Positions 17,076 through 26,473 of a stretch of DNA of 64,000 nt are shown in pieces. The stretch is taken from assembly GCF_000236165.1 (NCBI RefSeq), contig NZ_CM001373.1, forward strand, positions 2,488,500 through 2,552,499, given 5' to 3'. Positions within the stretch are counted from its first letter, which is position 1. The number at the start of each line of letters is the position of its first letter. Under the pieces are notes generated by a model, which saw only the letters and a list, made by a program, of their open reading frames with translations, searched no databases and was not told the DNA's origin. This stretch comes from Fluoribacter dumoffii NY 23. GTDB lineage: Bacteria; Pseudomonadota; Gammaproteobacteria; Legionellales; Legionellaceae. Position numbers and translations under genes: made by a program.

Positions 17076-18842
17076 ATGAATAAAAAAGACATATCACTAA
17101 AAACATTTTTCCTGAATTTAATCAAACCCTACCGTTGGTATGTTGTGGGGCTATTGTTCACGGCTGTTTATTGGGGGATCAATAATACCCTTTCCCCCTA
17201 TGTATTAAAATTGATTATTGATAAAGTTGCCGCCTTTTCCGGAGATAAATCAGCGCTATTTAATGCTATAAAACCCGATGTCATTATTTATATCAGCTTA
17301 TGGATTTTAATAGCCGTTGATATGCGTTTTTCGGATTGGTTTCGATTGAAGTTTTTTCCCTACCTGCGATATGACCTGGTGAATAACATGTTCGCTTATT
17401 TAAATCAGCATTCGCATCGTTTTTTCCAAAATAACTTTGCAGGCAGCCTATCGAATAAAATCTCCGATATGACCTCCGGGACCATAGCAATTTTTACCAC
17501 TGCTGATGATGCTGCAGCACAAGTTGTTGGATTGATCATTGCCATTATCAGCATGTTGCTCGTCCACCCTGTATTTGCACTGATTCTACTTATTTGGGCC
17601 ACTGTTTTTTTGGGAATTGCCTTCCTTTATTTTAAACCGGTACAGGATTTGTCGCATTTTTTTGCAGCCAGCAAAACCACCCTAGTCGGAAAAATGGTGG
17701 ATAGCATCAGTAATATCTCCAATCTTCGTCTGTTTTCCAGAGGGACTTTTGAGAGTCAATTGATTCGAAATGCAGCTCAGGATACAACAGTTAAGGATCA
17801 AACCATGCAATGGACCATCATGAAAATGCGTATTTATTGGGATATGAGTATTATCGTCCTCATAGCTGCCAATTTATATATGCTGCTCGTCATGTACAGT
17901 AAAAACCAGGTATCCATTGGAGATTTTAGTTTTATCACCTCCCTGTCCATCAGTATTTTTTATAATTTATGGTATCTTGCCAGTCAATTTGTCCACTTTG
18001 CTGAAGAACTTGGAAAATGCCAGCAAGCACTCACTTTGATTTCAGAACCTCATGAAATTACTGATAAGCCCAATGCGCAACCATTAACAGTCACCCAAGG
18101 GCGGATTGAATTCAACAATGTGAGTTTTCATTATGATGAGGGTGCCCACCTTTTTAAAAATAAATCCGTTATTATTGAACCGGGACAAAAGATTGGCCTG
18201 GTCGGGTTGTCTGGTTCCGGAAAAAGTACTTTTGTAAACCTCATCCTGCGTTTGTTTGATGTGGAATCAGGAAAGATCCTGATTGACGGTAAAAATATCA
18301 GTGAAGTCACCCAAGAGTCATTACGGGAAAGTATTGCCATGATCCCCCAAGATGTGACTCTCTTCCATCGTACTTTAATGGAAAATATTCGTTATGGACG
18401 TATTGATGCGACCGATGCCGAGGTCATTGCGGCATCCAAAAAAGCACATTGTCACGAATTTATTTCCAAGCTTCCTGAAAAATATAATGCATTAGTCGGT
18501 GAACGTGGAATTAAATTATCCGGGGGACAACGACAGCGGATTGCCATTGCAAGAGCCATGTTAAAAAATGCGCCTATTTTGATTCTTGATGAAGCAACTT
18601 CTGCGTTGGATTCTTTAACTGAAAAGTTAATTCAGGATGGCTTGCATGTATTGATGGAAAACAGAACTACCATCGTGATTGCACATCGACTTTCCACCTT
18701 GTCGGAAATGGATCGAATTTTGGTTTTTGATAAAGGACGTATCATTGAAGACGGTTCCCATGAAGAATTGATTAGCAGGCAAAGCCATTACAGCCATATG
18801 TGGAAGATGCAAGCAGGAGGATTTTTACCTGACAAAATTTAG
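17076..18842 (+). CDS. ABC exporter half-transporter (membrane domain plus ATPase)
   Basis: 588 residues. Six membrane segments lie in residues 1-310 and an ATPase domain in 340-580: Walker A GLSGSGKSTFV, signature LSGGQRQR, Walker B ILILDEATSALDS and H-loop IVIAHRLST. Such half-size proteins dimerise and export lipids, peptides or drugs. It starts 24 bases after the ABC-F gene, so both are probably one transcript; an ABC-F protein plus an exporter suggests a shared antibiotic-defence or self-protection task, though this is inference. The substrate is not visible from sequence. Confidence 0.88.
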   Translation: MNKKDISLKTFFLNLIKPYRWYVVGLLFTAVYWGINNTLSPYVLKLIIDKVAAFSGDKSALFNAIKPDVIIYISLWILIAVDMRFSDWFRLKFFPYLRYDLVNNMFAYLNQHSHRFFQNNFAGSLSNKISDMTSGTIAIFTTADDAAAQVVGLIIAIISMLLVHPVFALILLIWATVFLGIAFLYFKPVQDLSHFFAASKTTLVGKMVDSISNISNLRLFSRGTFESQLIRNAAQDTTVKDQTMQWTIMKMRIYWDMSIIVLIAANLYMLLVMYSKNQVSIGDFSFITSLSISIFYNLWYLASQFVHFAEELGKCQQALTLISEPHEITDKPNAQPLTVTQGRIEFNNVSFHYDEGAHLFKNKSVIIEPGQKIGLVGLSGSGKSTFVNLILRLFDVESGKILIDGKNISEVTQESLRESIAMIPQDVTLFHRTLMENIRYGRIDATDAEVIAASKKAHCHEFISKLPEKYNALVGERGIKLSGGQRQRIAIARAMLKNAPILILDEATSALDSLTEKLIQDGLHVLMENRTTIVIAHRLSTLSEMDRILVFDKGRIIEDGSHEELISRQSHYSHMWKMQAGGFLPDKI

Positions 18843-18852
18843 ATTATCAAAT

Positions 18853-18906
18853 CTGTAGCCTTGAGAAAGAGATTTTTCGGGTTATCCTATTTTATCAAGG
18901 CTACAG
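18853..18906. repeat. 12-bp perfect inverted repeat between convergent genes
   Basis: CTGTAGCCTTGA (18853-18864) pairs with TCAAGGCTACAG (18895-18906) across a 30-base loop. It directly follows the exporter gene and precedes the end of the minus-strand gene at 18929, so it may terminate transcription from both sides, although no long T-run adjoins it. Confidence 0.55.
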
Positions 18907-18928
18907 TCATCGATAGTGACCATGGGCT

Positions 18929-19399
18929 TTAAACGGCAGCATGCTGCTCAACATTAATTTTTTTACTAAGCTCATACTGCATGTGCATTTCATCGAGTGC
19001 CCCGGCGGAAATATCTTTTTTGGCAATTGGCCCTTCACTCCATTTGGGAATGCGTACTGCCTTGAAAAAGGGAGCTTCGGCCGGCTCAAAACGCTTGTCG
19101 AAATTGAGCGTATACATCTTACCAAATCCAGTCATTTTTCCCTCATCATCTGCTTCCAATTCTATAATAGCTTTTTGGACTGCAGTTTTTGCCTCAAGTT
19201 TATTCCCCTTAATCCCATCCTCAAGAATTTTCTTCGCATCTTCGAGTGTTTCCAAAAACACGACATCATGCCCTAAAGAATAACCACAAACCTGTTCAAA
19301 CGCGAGCGCATGATAAGAAGAAATAAGATAAGAGGTCACAGTAAAATCATCACTTGATTTAGTATATGCAGGACTAACAATTGCGTATATTTTTTTCAT
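18929..19399 (-). CDS. Hypothetical protein, 156 aa
   Basis: Not recognised. It has no signal peptide (MKKIYAIVSPAYTKSS is a cytoplasmic beta strand) and reads as a small mixed alpha/beta protein with an acidic helix region (EDAKKILEDGIKGNKLEAKTA, about 55-75) and a C-terminal helical tail. AGGGA precedes ATG 19399. The 404-base region upstream, shared with the secreted protein at 19804, must hold its promoter. Confidence 0.6.
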   Translation of the reverse strand: MKKIYAIVSPAYTKSSDDFTVTSYLISSYHALAFEQVCGYSLGHDVVFLETLEDAKKILEDGIKGNKLEAKTAVQKAIIELEADDEGKMTGFGKMYTLNFDKRFEPAEAPFFKAVRIPKWSEGPIAKKDISAGALDEMHMQYELSKKINVEQHAAV

Positions 19400-19803
19400 T
19401 TTAATCCCTAAAAATTTAAAATATAAAATGTCTTTTCACACACAGGAAAGAATCCAATCTGATGTGTTTTAGTCTGAAAAAGCGGTGATGCAACATGTAA
19501 GAGTTTCTCTGAAAACGAGGAAATCGCTTGTTGTAGGTTGCAACCATTTTTTCCGGTTAAATATTAACATATTTGCTCGAAGTGTATATAAGCGTCTTCA
19601 ATCAGTTTTGTCCCCATTGAATGCCTTGGAAAGTACACGAAAAATTGCATTGAACCTTTAATACAATCTCTTTAAAAAATCTCTTTTGAAAATAAAGAAA
19701 CATTAAGCTTCATTTTCATTCACTCAACTATACTCAAAATAACCCAGTCAAAAAATTTGACCTTGCAGGATGCATACCGGGCTGACAAAAAAGGAGTTCT
19801 TTT
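19400..19803. other. Divergent intergenic region
   Basis: No gene is visible. The right part contains TATACT (19729-19734), a possible -10 for the + strand gene, without a convincing -35. AAGGAG near 19790 is its ribosome-binding site. The left part is AT-rich upstream sequence of the minus-strand gene. No repeat or terminator stands out. Confidence 0.4.
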
Positions 19804-20706
19804 ATGAAATTTTATTATTTGCTTGCCATCTTTATTTTAATGCCATTGTGTGGGTTTACCCAGACTCATGATAATGTCACCACTTTAACGATATCTCACA
19901 ACCCGGAGAATAAAAACAGCCAAGTCATCACCTACTCCAATGATCTGAACAATTTAAAAAAAAACAATTCATTTGCACGCAGCATGGATTATCCAACGCA
20001 AATCATCCGCATGGATCAAAAAATTGAAAACCAACAACTCACCTGTGATGAGGTACATACGCAAATTGATAAAATTTTAGTTCAGCATATTGTGAATGAA
20101 CAATTTACTTATTCGATTTATATTAGTTGTTATTACAATCCGGAAACCCAATTAGCCACTCAATTCATCATCAACAGTTACTTTGATCCTTTAACTGATG
20201 AAGCAATTACCTACCTCAGTTCCTATCTCAACGAATACAACGGAACTGATTTATTAGGAACAAAGTATAAAATTGAGCCGGCAAAGGGCATTATCATTTC
20301 CCTGGAGATTGCAGCAGGAATGAAAAAGAAACCAACCAGACCTCCTTTTATTGAGTACCAGAAGGATCGCAGTAATTTTTATTTCAAAAGCAATTACGAA
20401 ATGAAAAATAAATTGGTGAGCGATATTTATCAAAACTTCTTTACAGATGAGGCAGATAAAATTCTTCCCTTTCTTGATAAATGGATTTCCTCTCATGCAA
20501 GTTCCATTTATAAAGTGGTCTTGAGGGACTCTAATTATGTTGAATTACAACCCGAAAAAATCTTTATCATGGAAAATGAGGAGTTATTTGTATCCAACAT
20601 TAAGCAATACTTTGGACATTATTGTGAGCCCTATGAAAACCATCGATGCTTAAAACGTGGCGGCAAAATAGATAAAGAAACAAATTATCCGCAAGCAGCT
20701 TCGTGA
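19804..20706 (+). CDS. Secreted hypothetical protein, 300 aa
   Basis: A Sec signal peptide (about residues 1-20, ending CGFTQ) leads a 280-residue mature protein without membrane segments. The middle contains FTYSIYISCYYN and a region with many Asn, Lys and Tyr residues; cysteines occur in LTCDE, SCYYN, YCEPYENHRC. I do not recognise a domain. AAGGAG precedes the start. It is monocistronic, ended by a clear terminator, and probably periplasmic or exported by type II secretion, which many Legionella-like bacteria use. Confidence 0.7.
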   Translation: MKFYYLLAIFILMPLCGFTQTHDNVTTLTISHNPENKNSQVITYSNDLNNLKKNNSFARSMDYPTQIIRMDQKIENQQLTCDEVHTQIDKILVQHIVNEQFTYSIYISCYYNPETQLATQFIINSYFDPLTDEAITYLSSYLNEYNGTDLLGTKYKIEPAKGIIISLEIAAGMKKKPTRPPFIEYQKDRSNFYFKSNYEMKNKLVSDIYQNFFTDEADKILPFLDKWISSHASSIYKVVLRDSNYVELQPEKIFIMENEELFVSNIKQYFGHYCEPYENHRCLKRGGKIDKETNYPQAAS

Positions 20707-20723
20707 CCAAAGAGAATGAATGC

Positions 20724-20757
20724 AGCCTGGCAGATTGTGTCACAAAGCCAGGCTTTT
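20724..20757 (+). terminator. Rho-independent terminator after the secreted protein gene
   Basis: AGCCTGGC (20724-20731) and GCCAGGCT (20747-20754) form a perfect 8-bp GC-rich stem followed by TTT. It lies between convergent genes. Confidence 0.8.
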
Positions 20758-20769
20758 CCAAGATAGGAA

Positions 20770-22047
20770 TTAACCTAATTCCGGTTCATAGACAGCACGC
20801 TTTCGAGGCTGTAATTCTTCCTGCGCCTCTGCCAGTGCCTTGTCATTTACGATTTTAGTCACACAAGCATCGGACCATACATTTAAAGCAGTTTCCAACA
20901 TATCAATTAAACCATAGAAAGGCAAAATAACCCCCATAAGCACTATAGGGACATTCATACTCGATAACAAACTGATGCTCAGGAAGAAACATCCCATAGG
21001 CACCCCAGCATTACCGATAGCAGCAACAGTAGCGACAAATACCCACAATACCATAGTGCTATAGGAAATGGGCATGCCATGATTTTGCATTAAATAAATT
21101 ACTGTCGCGAAGATAAACGCAGCACAACCATTCATGTTAATACTGGTGCATAACGGTAAAACAAAACGGCTTACTGCCGGCTTTACCTGCAAGTTATTTT
21201 CTATAGTGTTCATTGTAACCGGTAAGGTCCCTACCGACGACTTGGAGAAAAAAGCCACCGATAATGCTGGAAGCATGGATCGCATTGCAGCAAAAGGCCG
21301 AATATTATTCATTTTTAGCCATAAAGGCAGTATGACAAAACCCTGGACTAAATTTGCCAAAACAACAATCAGCAAATACTCCCCGATTCCTTTAATGTCC
21401 ATACCTGAGCGCAATTGCACCACTGTTGAGGTGATAAAACCAAATAATCCCAACGGAATTATTTTGATAATCCAACGGGTCATTACTAAAAACATTGCAT
21501 GGGCACCACGGAAAAAAAGAGTAAGGGTGTCCCGTGCTTCCACATCGGGAATTTGACGCACTGCAACCCCGATAATAATGCTCAAAAACAAAACGCCCAT
21601 AACCTGTTGTTCCAGAAAAGGAGATAACAGATTTGTCGGAATAATATTTGCCAGGTAGCCAAAATAACCTAAACTGCTGCCTGATTTGACGGCTTGGGCA
21701 TCTAAATTAACTTGGACTGAGCTGGGTTGGATAATAAGATAAAGTAAACAACTAATCACTGCAGCGAGTACGGTAGTAGAAAAGGTATATTTGATCGTAC
21801 GCTGCCAAATTTTTTTCATATATCCATCGGTTTTATAGTTGGCAAGAGTAACGATGATGGATAGAGAAATAATCGGCAAGCTGATGCACTTGAAAATCTT
21901 GATAAATAAATCGGAAAGCAAGAGTCCTGTTTCTTTCAAAACAACAATATTCGACATACCACTGGCAATACCCAAACCAATCATCAATGCATAAATCAAA
22001 GGCGTGCTGAAAATGAGTTTTTTCTGTTGTTGATGTGCTGCACACAT
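20770..22047 (-). CDS. Dicarboxylate/amino acid:cation symporter (DAACS family)
   Basis: 425 residues with about eight membrane segments and the hairpins of the glutamate-transporter fold. The family landmarks are SVAFFSKSSVGTLPVTM (serine-rich re-entrant loop), PLCTSINMNGCAAF (TM7, NMNG motif) and AAIGNAGVPMGCFF (second re-entrant loop). It would take up a dicarboxylate or amino acid with sodium or protons. GltP, SstT and DctA cannot be told apart by eye. Monocistronic; its promoter lies in the 22048-22325 gap. Confidence 0.88.
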   Translation of the reverse strand: MCAAHQQQKKLIFSTPLIYALMIGLGIASGMSNIVVLKETGLLLSDLFIKIFKCISLPIISLSIIVTLANYKTDGYMKKIWQRTIKYTFSTTVLAAVISCLLYLIIQPSSVQVNLDAQAVKSGSSLGYFGYLANIIPTNLLSPFLEQQVMGVLFLSIIIGVAVRQIPDVEARDTLTLFFRGAHAMFLVMTRWIIKIIPLGLFGFITSTVVQLRSGMDIKGIGEYLLIVVLANLVQGFVILPLWLKMNNIRPFAAMRSMLPALSVAFFSKSSVGTLPVTMNTIENNLQVKPAVSRFVLPLCTSINMNGCAAFIFATVIYLMQNHGMPISYSTMVLWVFVATVAAIGNAGVPMGCFFLSISLLSSMNVPIVLMGVILPFYGLIDMLETALNVWSDACVTKIVNDKALAEAQEELQPRKRAVYEPELG

Positions 22048-22325
22048 GTTACTGGTCCTTAAAAATCAAAATAAAGAAGAAAAAAATTGTTTAGCAGCAA
22101 CAACATGAGGACTGTTTAAAATGGGAAAGAGTTAAACGTTCTGTTACTTGGTTCGCGTAGGTTGACATAAAAACCTTATACCTAATTGATTAAAATATGT
22201 ACAATAAGGAATATTCTAACACATTTAGCCTGTGCGTCAAGAGATTTTAAAATCTCTAAATTCTGTTTTTGCAAAAAAACACGCGCAGGCGGTAGTTTTG
22301 CCTAGACTAATTGAGAAATCAATAA

Positions 22326-23399
22326 TTATTCGACCAATTCAATGCACTGAATTTGTTGTTTTAAACGAATGATCCGACGGTATGCATCCTCAATTCGTTG
22401 GGGTTCTATTTTTTGCTCGAATACCAGCCGCTCAATCACTTCAATCACTTCAGGTGCTGTGATTTTTGTTATTTGGTTGGCAAAGATAATCATATCAGCC
22501 CCTGCATTGATTGTCCGGCACAAGGCATCCTCCAGTGAATAATGATCGGTAATTGCTTGCATTTGTAAATCATCGGCAATGATTACTCCATCATAACCGA
22601 TAGTTTCCCGCAACAAACCCGTTAAAATATCAGGGGACAAAGTAGCTGGCAGTTCTTGCTTATCCAATTGTTTATTCACCACATGCGCCGTCATTACCAT
22701 AGTGGGTTTGTAATTATCTTTTAATAAACGATAATAAGGGGTCAACTCTTCTTTCTTAAATGTAACCGTTACATCCACAAAATCTTTGTGGGTATCACCC
22801 AATGCACTGCCATGGCCAGGAAAGTGTTTATAACAACATGCAATGCCGTACTGATAAAAAGTATCCACAAATTTTTTGGCCAAACGGACCACTTCTTCAG
22901 GGTTATTTGAAAAGCTGCGCTGCAAGCTGCCAATGATTCCCTCTTCATCTTGCAGATGCAAATCAACTACTGGGGCAAAATTAAGATTAAATCCGAAAGA
23001 CTTCAAGGTAAACGCCATTTGCGTCAATTCCGCCTGCAAATCTTCAGGCGATAATTGCGCCATACTTCGTGCACTCATCGTAGGCATACATCCTTCGATT
23101 CGAGATAACCGGTCAATAGCCCCACCCTCATAATCGATGGCTATTAATAATGGCACACCATTATTTTTGAAATTGATCTCAGAAGAATAGTAATTCAGCT
23201 GATGAATTAAGCGTTTGATCTGTGCCGGATTTTTTAAATTCTTGCCGTATAAACCCGTGGAAGCATCCTGATCGAACAACAGAACTCCCCCTAAGCCATC
23301 TGTAGACAACCATTCAGCAACAGGGCTTTTGTCGTGAATATCACAGCCATCAAAACCCATAACCAACATCTGACCAATTTTATTTCTAAGAGTAATCAT
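22326..23399 (-). CDS. nagZ: Beta-N-acetylhexosaminidase NagZ-like (glycoside hydrolase family 3)
   Basis: 357 residues from ATG 23399, which has GGAG six bases upstream; in-frame starts further up (ATG 23411, TTG 23417) are less well placed. The NagZ/GH3 landmark KHFPGHGSALGDTHKDF is present: the His and Asp in the flexible loop serve as acid/base in this enzyme. ADDLQMQAI contains the nucleophile Asp. It has no signal peptide, consistent with cytoplasmic recycling of cell-wall GlcNAc-anhydroMurNAc peptides. No other recycling gene adjoins it. Confidence 0.9.
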   Translation of the reverse strand: MITLRNKIGQMLVMGFDGCDIHDKSPVAEWLSTDGLGGVLLFDQDASTGLYGKNLKNPAQIKRLIHQLNYYSSEINFKNNGVPLLIAIDYEGGAIDRLSRIEGCMPTMSARSMAQLSPEDLQAELTQMAFTLKSFGFNLNFAPVVDLHLQDEEGIIGSLQRSFSNNPEEVVRLAKKFVDTFYQYGIACCYKHFPGHGSALGDTHKDFVDVTVTFKKEELTPYYRLLKDNYKPTMVMTAHVVNKQLDKQELPATLSPDILTGLLRETIGYDGVIIADDLQMQAITDHYSLEDALCRTINAGADMIIFANQITKITAPEVIEVIERLVFEQKIEPQRIEDAYRRIIRLKQQIQCIELVE

Positions 23400-23491
23400 C
23401 AGTCGCTCCATCAACAAATAGGAAGAATCTTTCCTGAAAAATGAATTTATATTTAGCGAGAATCATACACAAAGTCAAAAATTAATGCCAT

Positions 23492-23950
23492 TTATAACTT
23501 TTTTGGTGGTATTGCCGGAATATTATCAAAATTACAGCCGCAATTTCCTGATCCTTCCGGAGGCATAGGTACTTGTCCAAAGTCATTGGGAAAACACACT
23601 GTAACATTCCAGGCCGAATCACCAGGATTGATTACATTGGGTAGGGACCAATAATTTTTTGCCATATAGGTTTTATCTTTGTCGCTTTCCCAGAAAACTG
23701 GAGAAAATTTTGCCCGATACATGAGTTTTTGACCCGGATCACAAGGAAAAGTCTGCCGAATCCAGGATTTACCTGCAGGTACGGTTACCGTAGTCAGACT
23801 GTTGGATGAGGTGGCATCCATTACATCTACAACTACATTATATTTAGTCCAACAATTATCTTTGACCAATGTGTAATAACAGGTGATACTTGCCCAAAGG
23901 GAACTTGAGAAAATAAGACCTGGAATTACAATAAAAATTCTTGCTAACAT
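23492..23950 (-). CDS. Secreted cysteine-containing hypothetical protein
   Basis: 152 residues from the Met at 23950, preceded by AAGGATTGA; longer starts in frame lack a proper signal. Signal peptide residues 1-20 (MLARIFIVIPGLIFSSSLWA). The mature protein has six or more Cys (ITCYY, DNCW, FPCDPG, VCFP, GNCGCN), proline-rich C-terminus ending PPKKL, and a Trp/Tyr-rich middle. It looks like a small disulfide-bonded periplasmic or secreted protein. I do not recognise the family. Confidence 0.65.
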   Translation of the reverse strand: MLARIFIVIPGLIFSSSLWASITCYYTLVKDNCWTKYNVVVDVMDATSSNSLTTVTVPAGKSWIRQTFPCDPGQKLMYRAKFSPVFWESDKDKTYMAKNYWSLPNVINPGDSAWNVTVCFPNDFGQVPMPPEGSGNCGCNFDNIPAIPPKKL

Positions 23951-24145
23951 ATTCAATCCTTTCATTAAATACAGCCTTAACAAGCTAGTGATTTTAAATA
24001 CTACAGTTATAACGAACTCTTAACAGTCTTAGAGCTATTTATTCATAGTATATACAATATCTTTATAAATTATGTATAAGTTATAAATTTAGGTTGATAC
24101 AAGGGTTGATTTTATTTTCTGACCTGTATAAGCTTGCCCGAATCG

Positions 24146-24233
24146 GGAGAGATGGCCGAGCGGTCGAAGGCGCACGCCTGGAAAGTGTGTATACGGCAAC
24201 GTATCGAGGGTTCGAATCCCTCTCTCTCCGCCA
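24146..24233 (+). tRNA. tRNA-Ser (anticodon GGA)
   Basis: Acceptor arm GGAGAGA pairs with TCTCTCC, followed by discriminator G and encoded CCA (24231-24233). The anticodon loop CTGGAAA places GGA at 24180-24182, reading UCC and UCU. The extended variable arm (GTATACGGCAACGTAT-type hairpin) is the class II hallmark of serine tRNA. The T-arm carries GGGTTCGAATCCC. The gene stands alone. Confidence 0.97.
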
Positions 24234-24390
24234 AATTCGATAAAAAGGCGGTTATATCATGTTGAAAGTGCCTGCCGCTTTTTTATGTTTTATAGTCCCA
24301 TAGGTACTTTTGCAAATAATGGAAAAAATTCTTATTTTATTGACATGCAAGAGTCTGATTTATGAACAATTCATTTAGGGATATGGCATT

Positions 24391-25023
24391 ATGAAATTAA
24401 TTATAATAGGAATTTTATTATCATTTAATGCAATCGCTGGTGATTATTTCCCTAAGTTGACATCACAAGACCAGCCATGGTCTGTAACTGCCAGTGCCGG
24501 CACAGGCAATTATCAAATTTCATCTCGAGACAGAAATGCCCCAATAGGACGGCTAGCATTGGCTAATGAAATGATGCTTGCTGGAAATATTGCCCTGGGA
24601 CTGGAGCTTGGGCTGCAAACCGGGACCCGGATAAAACTCAATATGCCGCGGGAAGCTTTCAATGCGCTCAAAAAATGGATCCCAATGCAAACCACTCTTG
24701 CTCCTACGCTGGATTTGTTAATTACTACCAAAAGCGATCCTTTGGGAAATAGTTCTTTTTTCGCCCAGTTAAAAGGAGGATTGGCCTACAGACATTGGCG
24801 GGATGATCGCGTACCTACCAATGACATTGCCCAATTGGCAGGCGAAGTTCAAGCAGGATTTGGCTACCCGATAACCGCACTTGCCAGTTTAAGCTTGTTG
24901 TATCAGGGAATTTTTAGCGGGAATGGTCCTAATTTACATTTCGATACCTATTCCAAAAGAGAACAATTATCGAATATCCCTACCCTGCATGCTGTGCTTT
25001 TAGGATTATCAGTTAACCTATAA
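24391..25023 (+). CDS. Outer-membrane beta-barrel-like protein
   Basis: 210 residues. Signal peptide residues 1-17 (MKLIIIGILLSFNAIAG), then alternating hydrophobic and polar residues with glycine and aromatics (SVTASAGTGNYQISSRD, NIALGLELGLQTGTR, SFFAQLKGGLAYRHW, ASLSLLYQGIF). The C-terminus LLGLSVNL resembles the final beta strand of outer-membrane barrels, which usually end in an aromatic; here the last residue is Leu. About eight strands would fit the OmpA/OmpW size class. Function unknown. Confidence 0.65.
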   Translation: MKLIIIGILLSFNAIAGDYFPKLTSQDQPWSVTASAGTGNYQISSRDRNAPIGRLALANEMMLAGNIALGLELGLQTGTRIKLNMPREAFNALKKWIPMQTTLAPTLDLLITTKSDPLGNSSFFAQLKGGLAYRHWRDDRVPTNDIAQLAGEVQAGFGYPITALASLSLLYQGIFSGNGPNLHFDTYSKREQLSNIPTLHAVLLGLSVNL

Positions 25024-25152
25024 GCCTGTCTGAAACTCTCGCACTTAATTCACTCAATTTCAAATCAGGCCTTCGCTTACCTGGGCGCCAATGGACTATA
25101 ATGTAATGACAATGGATCTACTTCTCTAATTGGGTTTGCAGGGAGTACTATT

Positions 25153-25422
25153 ATGAAAGAACAACATTATGCTTATAAAATTACACACGGCACATCCGGT
25201 TTGAATTGCCCGCATGCAGCTTTGGAAAAAGATAAGATGGTGGACTTGCTAAAAGAAATAGAAAGTCAGCATAGTGAGGGTATATTCTGGATTTTTAAAC
25301 AATTTGATGGCCATCCCCAGGAGCCGCTTTGCATCATCGACTGTACAAAACAGCGAATATATTTTCATTACTCAGGTGAAGTGGAAGATTTAAAGGATGC
25401 TATAGCTCATCTTAGCCATTAA
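25153..25422 (+). CDS. Small hypothetical protein, 89 aa
   Basis: Not recognised. GGGAG precedes the start. It has no signal peptide, with cysteines in LNCPH, LCIIDC and an aromatic core (FWIFKQFDG, IYFHYSG). It is probably a compact cytoplasmic protein. It stands between the outer-membrane protein and CAP-domain genes on the same strand, each spaced more than 100 bases. Confidence 0.55.
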   Translation: MKEQHYAYKITHGTSGLNCPHAALEKDKMVDLLKEIESQHSEGIFWIFKQFDGHPQEPLCIIDCTKQRIYFHYSGEVEDLKDAIAHLSH

Positions 25423-25561
25423 GGGGTTATAAATCTTAGCTTTTACATCATTGTGGGTTTTAGTTTACAATTTTTCAGCTTACTTAGTTCTCGCCAGATC
25501 TGGACAAATGGTTTTATTTTAGTCAATATTCCTCTCTTTTATTTCTGCCAAGAGATTAGTT

Positions 25562-26122
25562 ATGTCTTTAAAAGCCAAAATCATTATTTTATGCTCCCTT
25601 CTTGTTAATGTATTGCCTTGCACTTATGCAGCCGCTTCTGCAAATCATCTTGAAAGTGATACAGAGATACAAAATGCTGTTTTATTCTACATTAACCAAT
25701 ACCGACAGCAACACGGTTTGTCCAAACTGAAAATGGATAACAATATAGTAATTCAAGCCAGACAACACTCCCTGGATATGGCTAACCATCGTATGCCTTT
25801 TGGCCATCAAGACTTTGGAAAACGTATTGCTAAACTGCGTAAACAAATTAAAAATACCGGTGGCGGAGCAGAAAATGTGGCATACAACTACAAAACAGCT
25901 CAAATCGTTGTGAACCAATGGGTCCGTAGCCCGGGGCATCGAAGAAATATTGTTGGCAATTACAATTTGACAGGTATAGGTGTTGCCCGTGATCAACAAG
26001 GAAAACTTTATTATACGCAGATTTTTTTGCAGACAGGGAAAAATCCCCCAAATTCACATAGATATGGAGGAAAACGAACCTACTTTGGTGTTCCTTTTTT
26101 TGGGATAACACGCCACAGTTAA
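25562..26122 (+). CDS. CAP/SCP-superfamily secreted protein
   Basis: 186 residues. Signal peptide residues 1-24 (ending TYAAA), then a CAP domain: INQYRQQHGL..L..D, the metal-site His in QARQHSLDMAN and FGHQDFGKRI, GGGAENVAYN, and WVRSPGHRRNIVGNYNLTGIGVA. These are the standard CAP landmarks, with catalytic-like His and Glu retained. Bacterial CAP proteins are secreted or periplasmic with poorly known tasks. It is the last gene before a 500-base non-coding stretch that carries 6S RNA. Confidence 0.88.
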   Translation: MSLKAKIIILCSLLVNVLPCTYAAASANHLESDTEIQNAVLFYINQYRQQHGLSKLKMDNNIVIQARQHSLDMANHRMPFGHQDFGKRIAKLRKQIKNTGGGAENVAYNYKTAQIVVNQWVRSPGHRRNIVGNYNLTGIGVARDQQGKLYYTQIFLQTGKNPPNSHRYGGKRTYFGVPFFGITRHS

Positions 26123-26312
26123 CCTCTTTTACAGTGTGTCACCGCGGGAGAATGGGATGGACTCAAGAAGAGTACCACCATTCCTCGCACCCCTTGACGG
26201 TTAAATTTTAAGTTGGACCTCAACCAGCCTCTGTTGCGCTTTTAACGAAATCTTTGCAAAAAACAGCCCAAATGCAGTGGCATAAATGCCTGTAGTGGCC
26301 TATCATTGAATC
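26123..26312. other. Upstream region of 6S RNA
   Basis: No gene seen. A weak hairpin (GAGAATGG with CCATTCCTC, about 26149-26195) lies here and may end the CAP-gene transcript. The promoter of the 6S RNA is presumably the TATCAT at 26301-26306 with an ill-defined -35. Confidence 0.35.
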
Positions 26313-26461
26313 ATAGACAGTACACATTGTTCAGCCAACATTATTACTGTAGGAGCCAGAGTGAGAGTGCGGTGTGCAAGCTTAGCATGTACTAAGAAGC
26401 CTTAAACACTCCAGAGGAGTCCACCTTGGTAAACAGGACTGTACTCAATCTTACTGTCTAT
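26313..26461 (+). ncRNA. ssrS: 6S RNA
   Basis: The ends pair perfectly: ATAGACAGTA (26313-26322) with TACTGTCTAT (26452-26461). The hairpin CTTAG (26381-26385)/CTAAG (26392-26396) is followed directly by AAGCCTTAAAC, as in the E. coli 6S RNA stretch CCGAGAAGCCTTAAAAC. CACCTTGG follows, comparable to CACCTTGA. The about 150-base length fits 6S RNA, a mimic of an open promoter that holds sigma70 RNA polymerase in stationary phase. A terminator follows at 26474-26506. A TATCAT -10 lies at 26301-26306. Legionella is known to make 6S RNA and a second 6S-like RNA; which this is cannot be told here. Confidence 0.85.
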
Positions 26462-26473
26462 CCTATATTCAAC

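Noticed and set aside
22160..22200. TTGACA near 22162 as a promoter
   Set aside because: The nearest -10-like sequences are at wrong distances and no + strand gene follows.
24334..24368. TTGACA upstream of the outer-membrane protein gene as a promoter
   Set aside because: The possible -10 sequences (TATGAA, TGAACA) are poor or at 15 bases; only a possibility, not listed.
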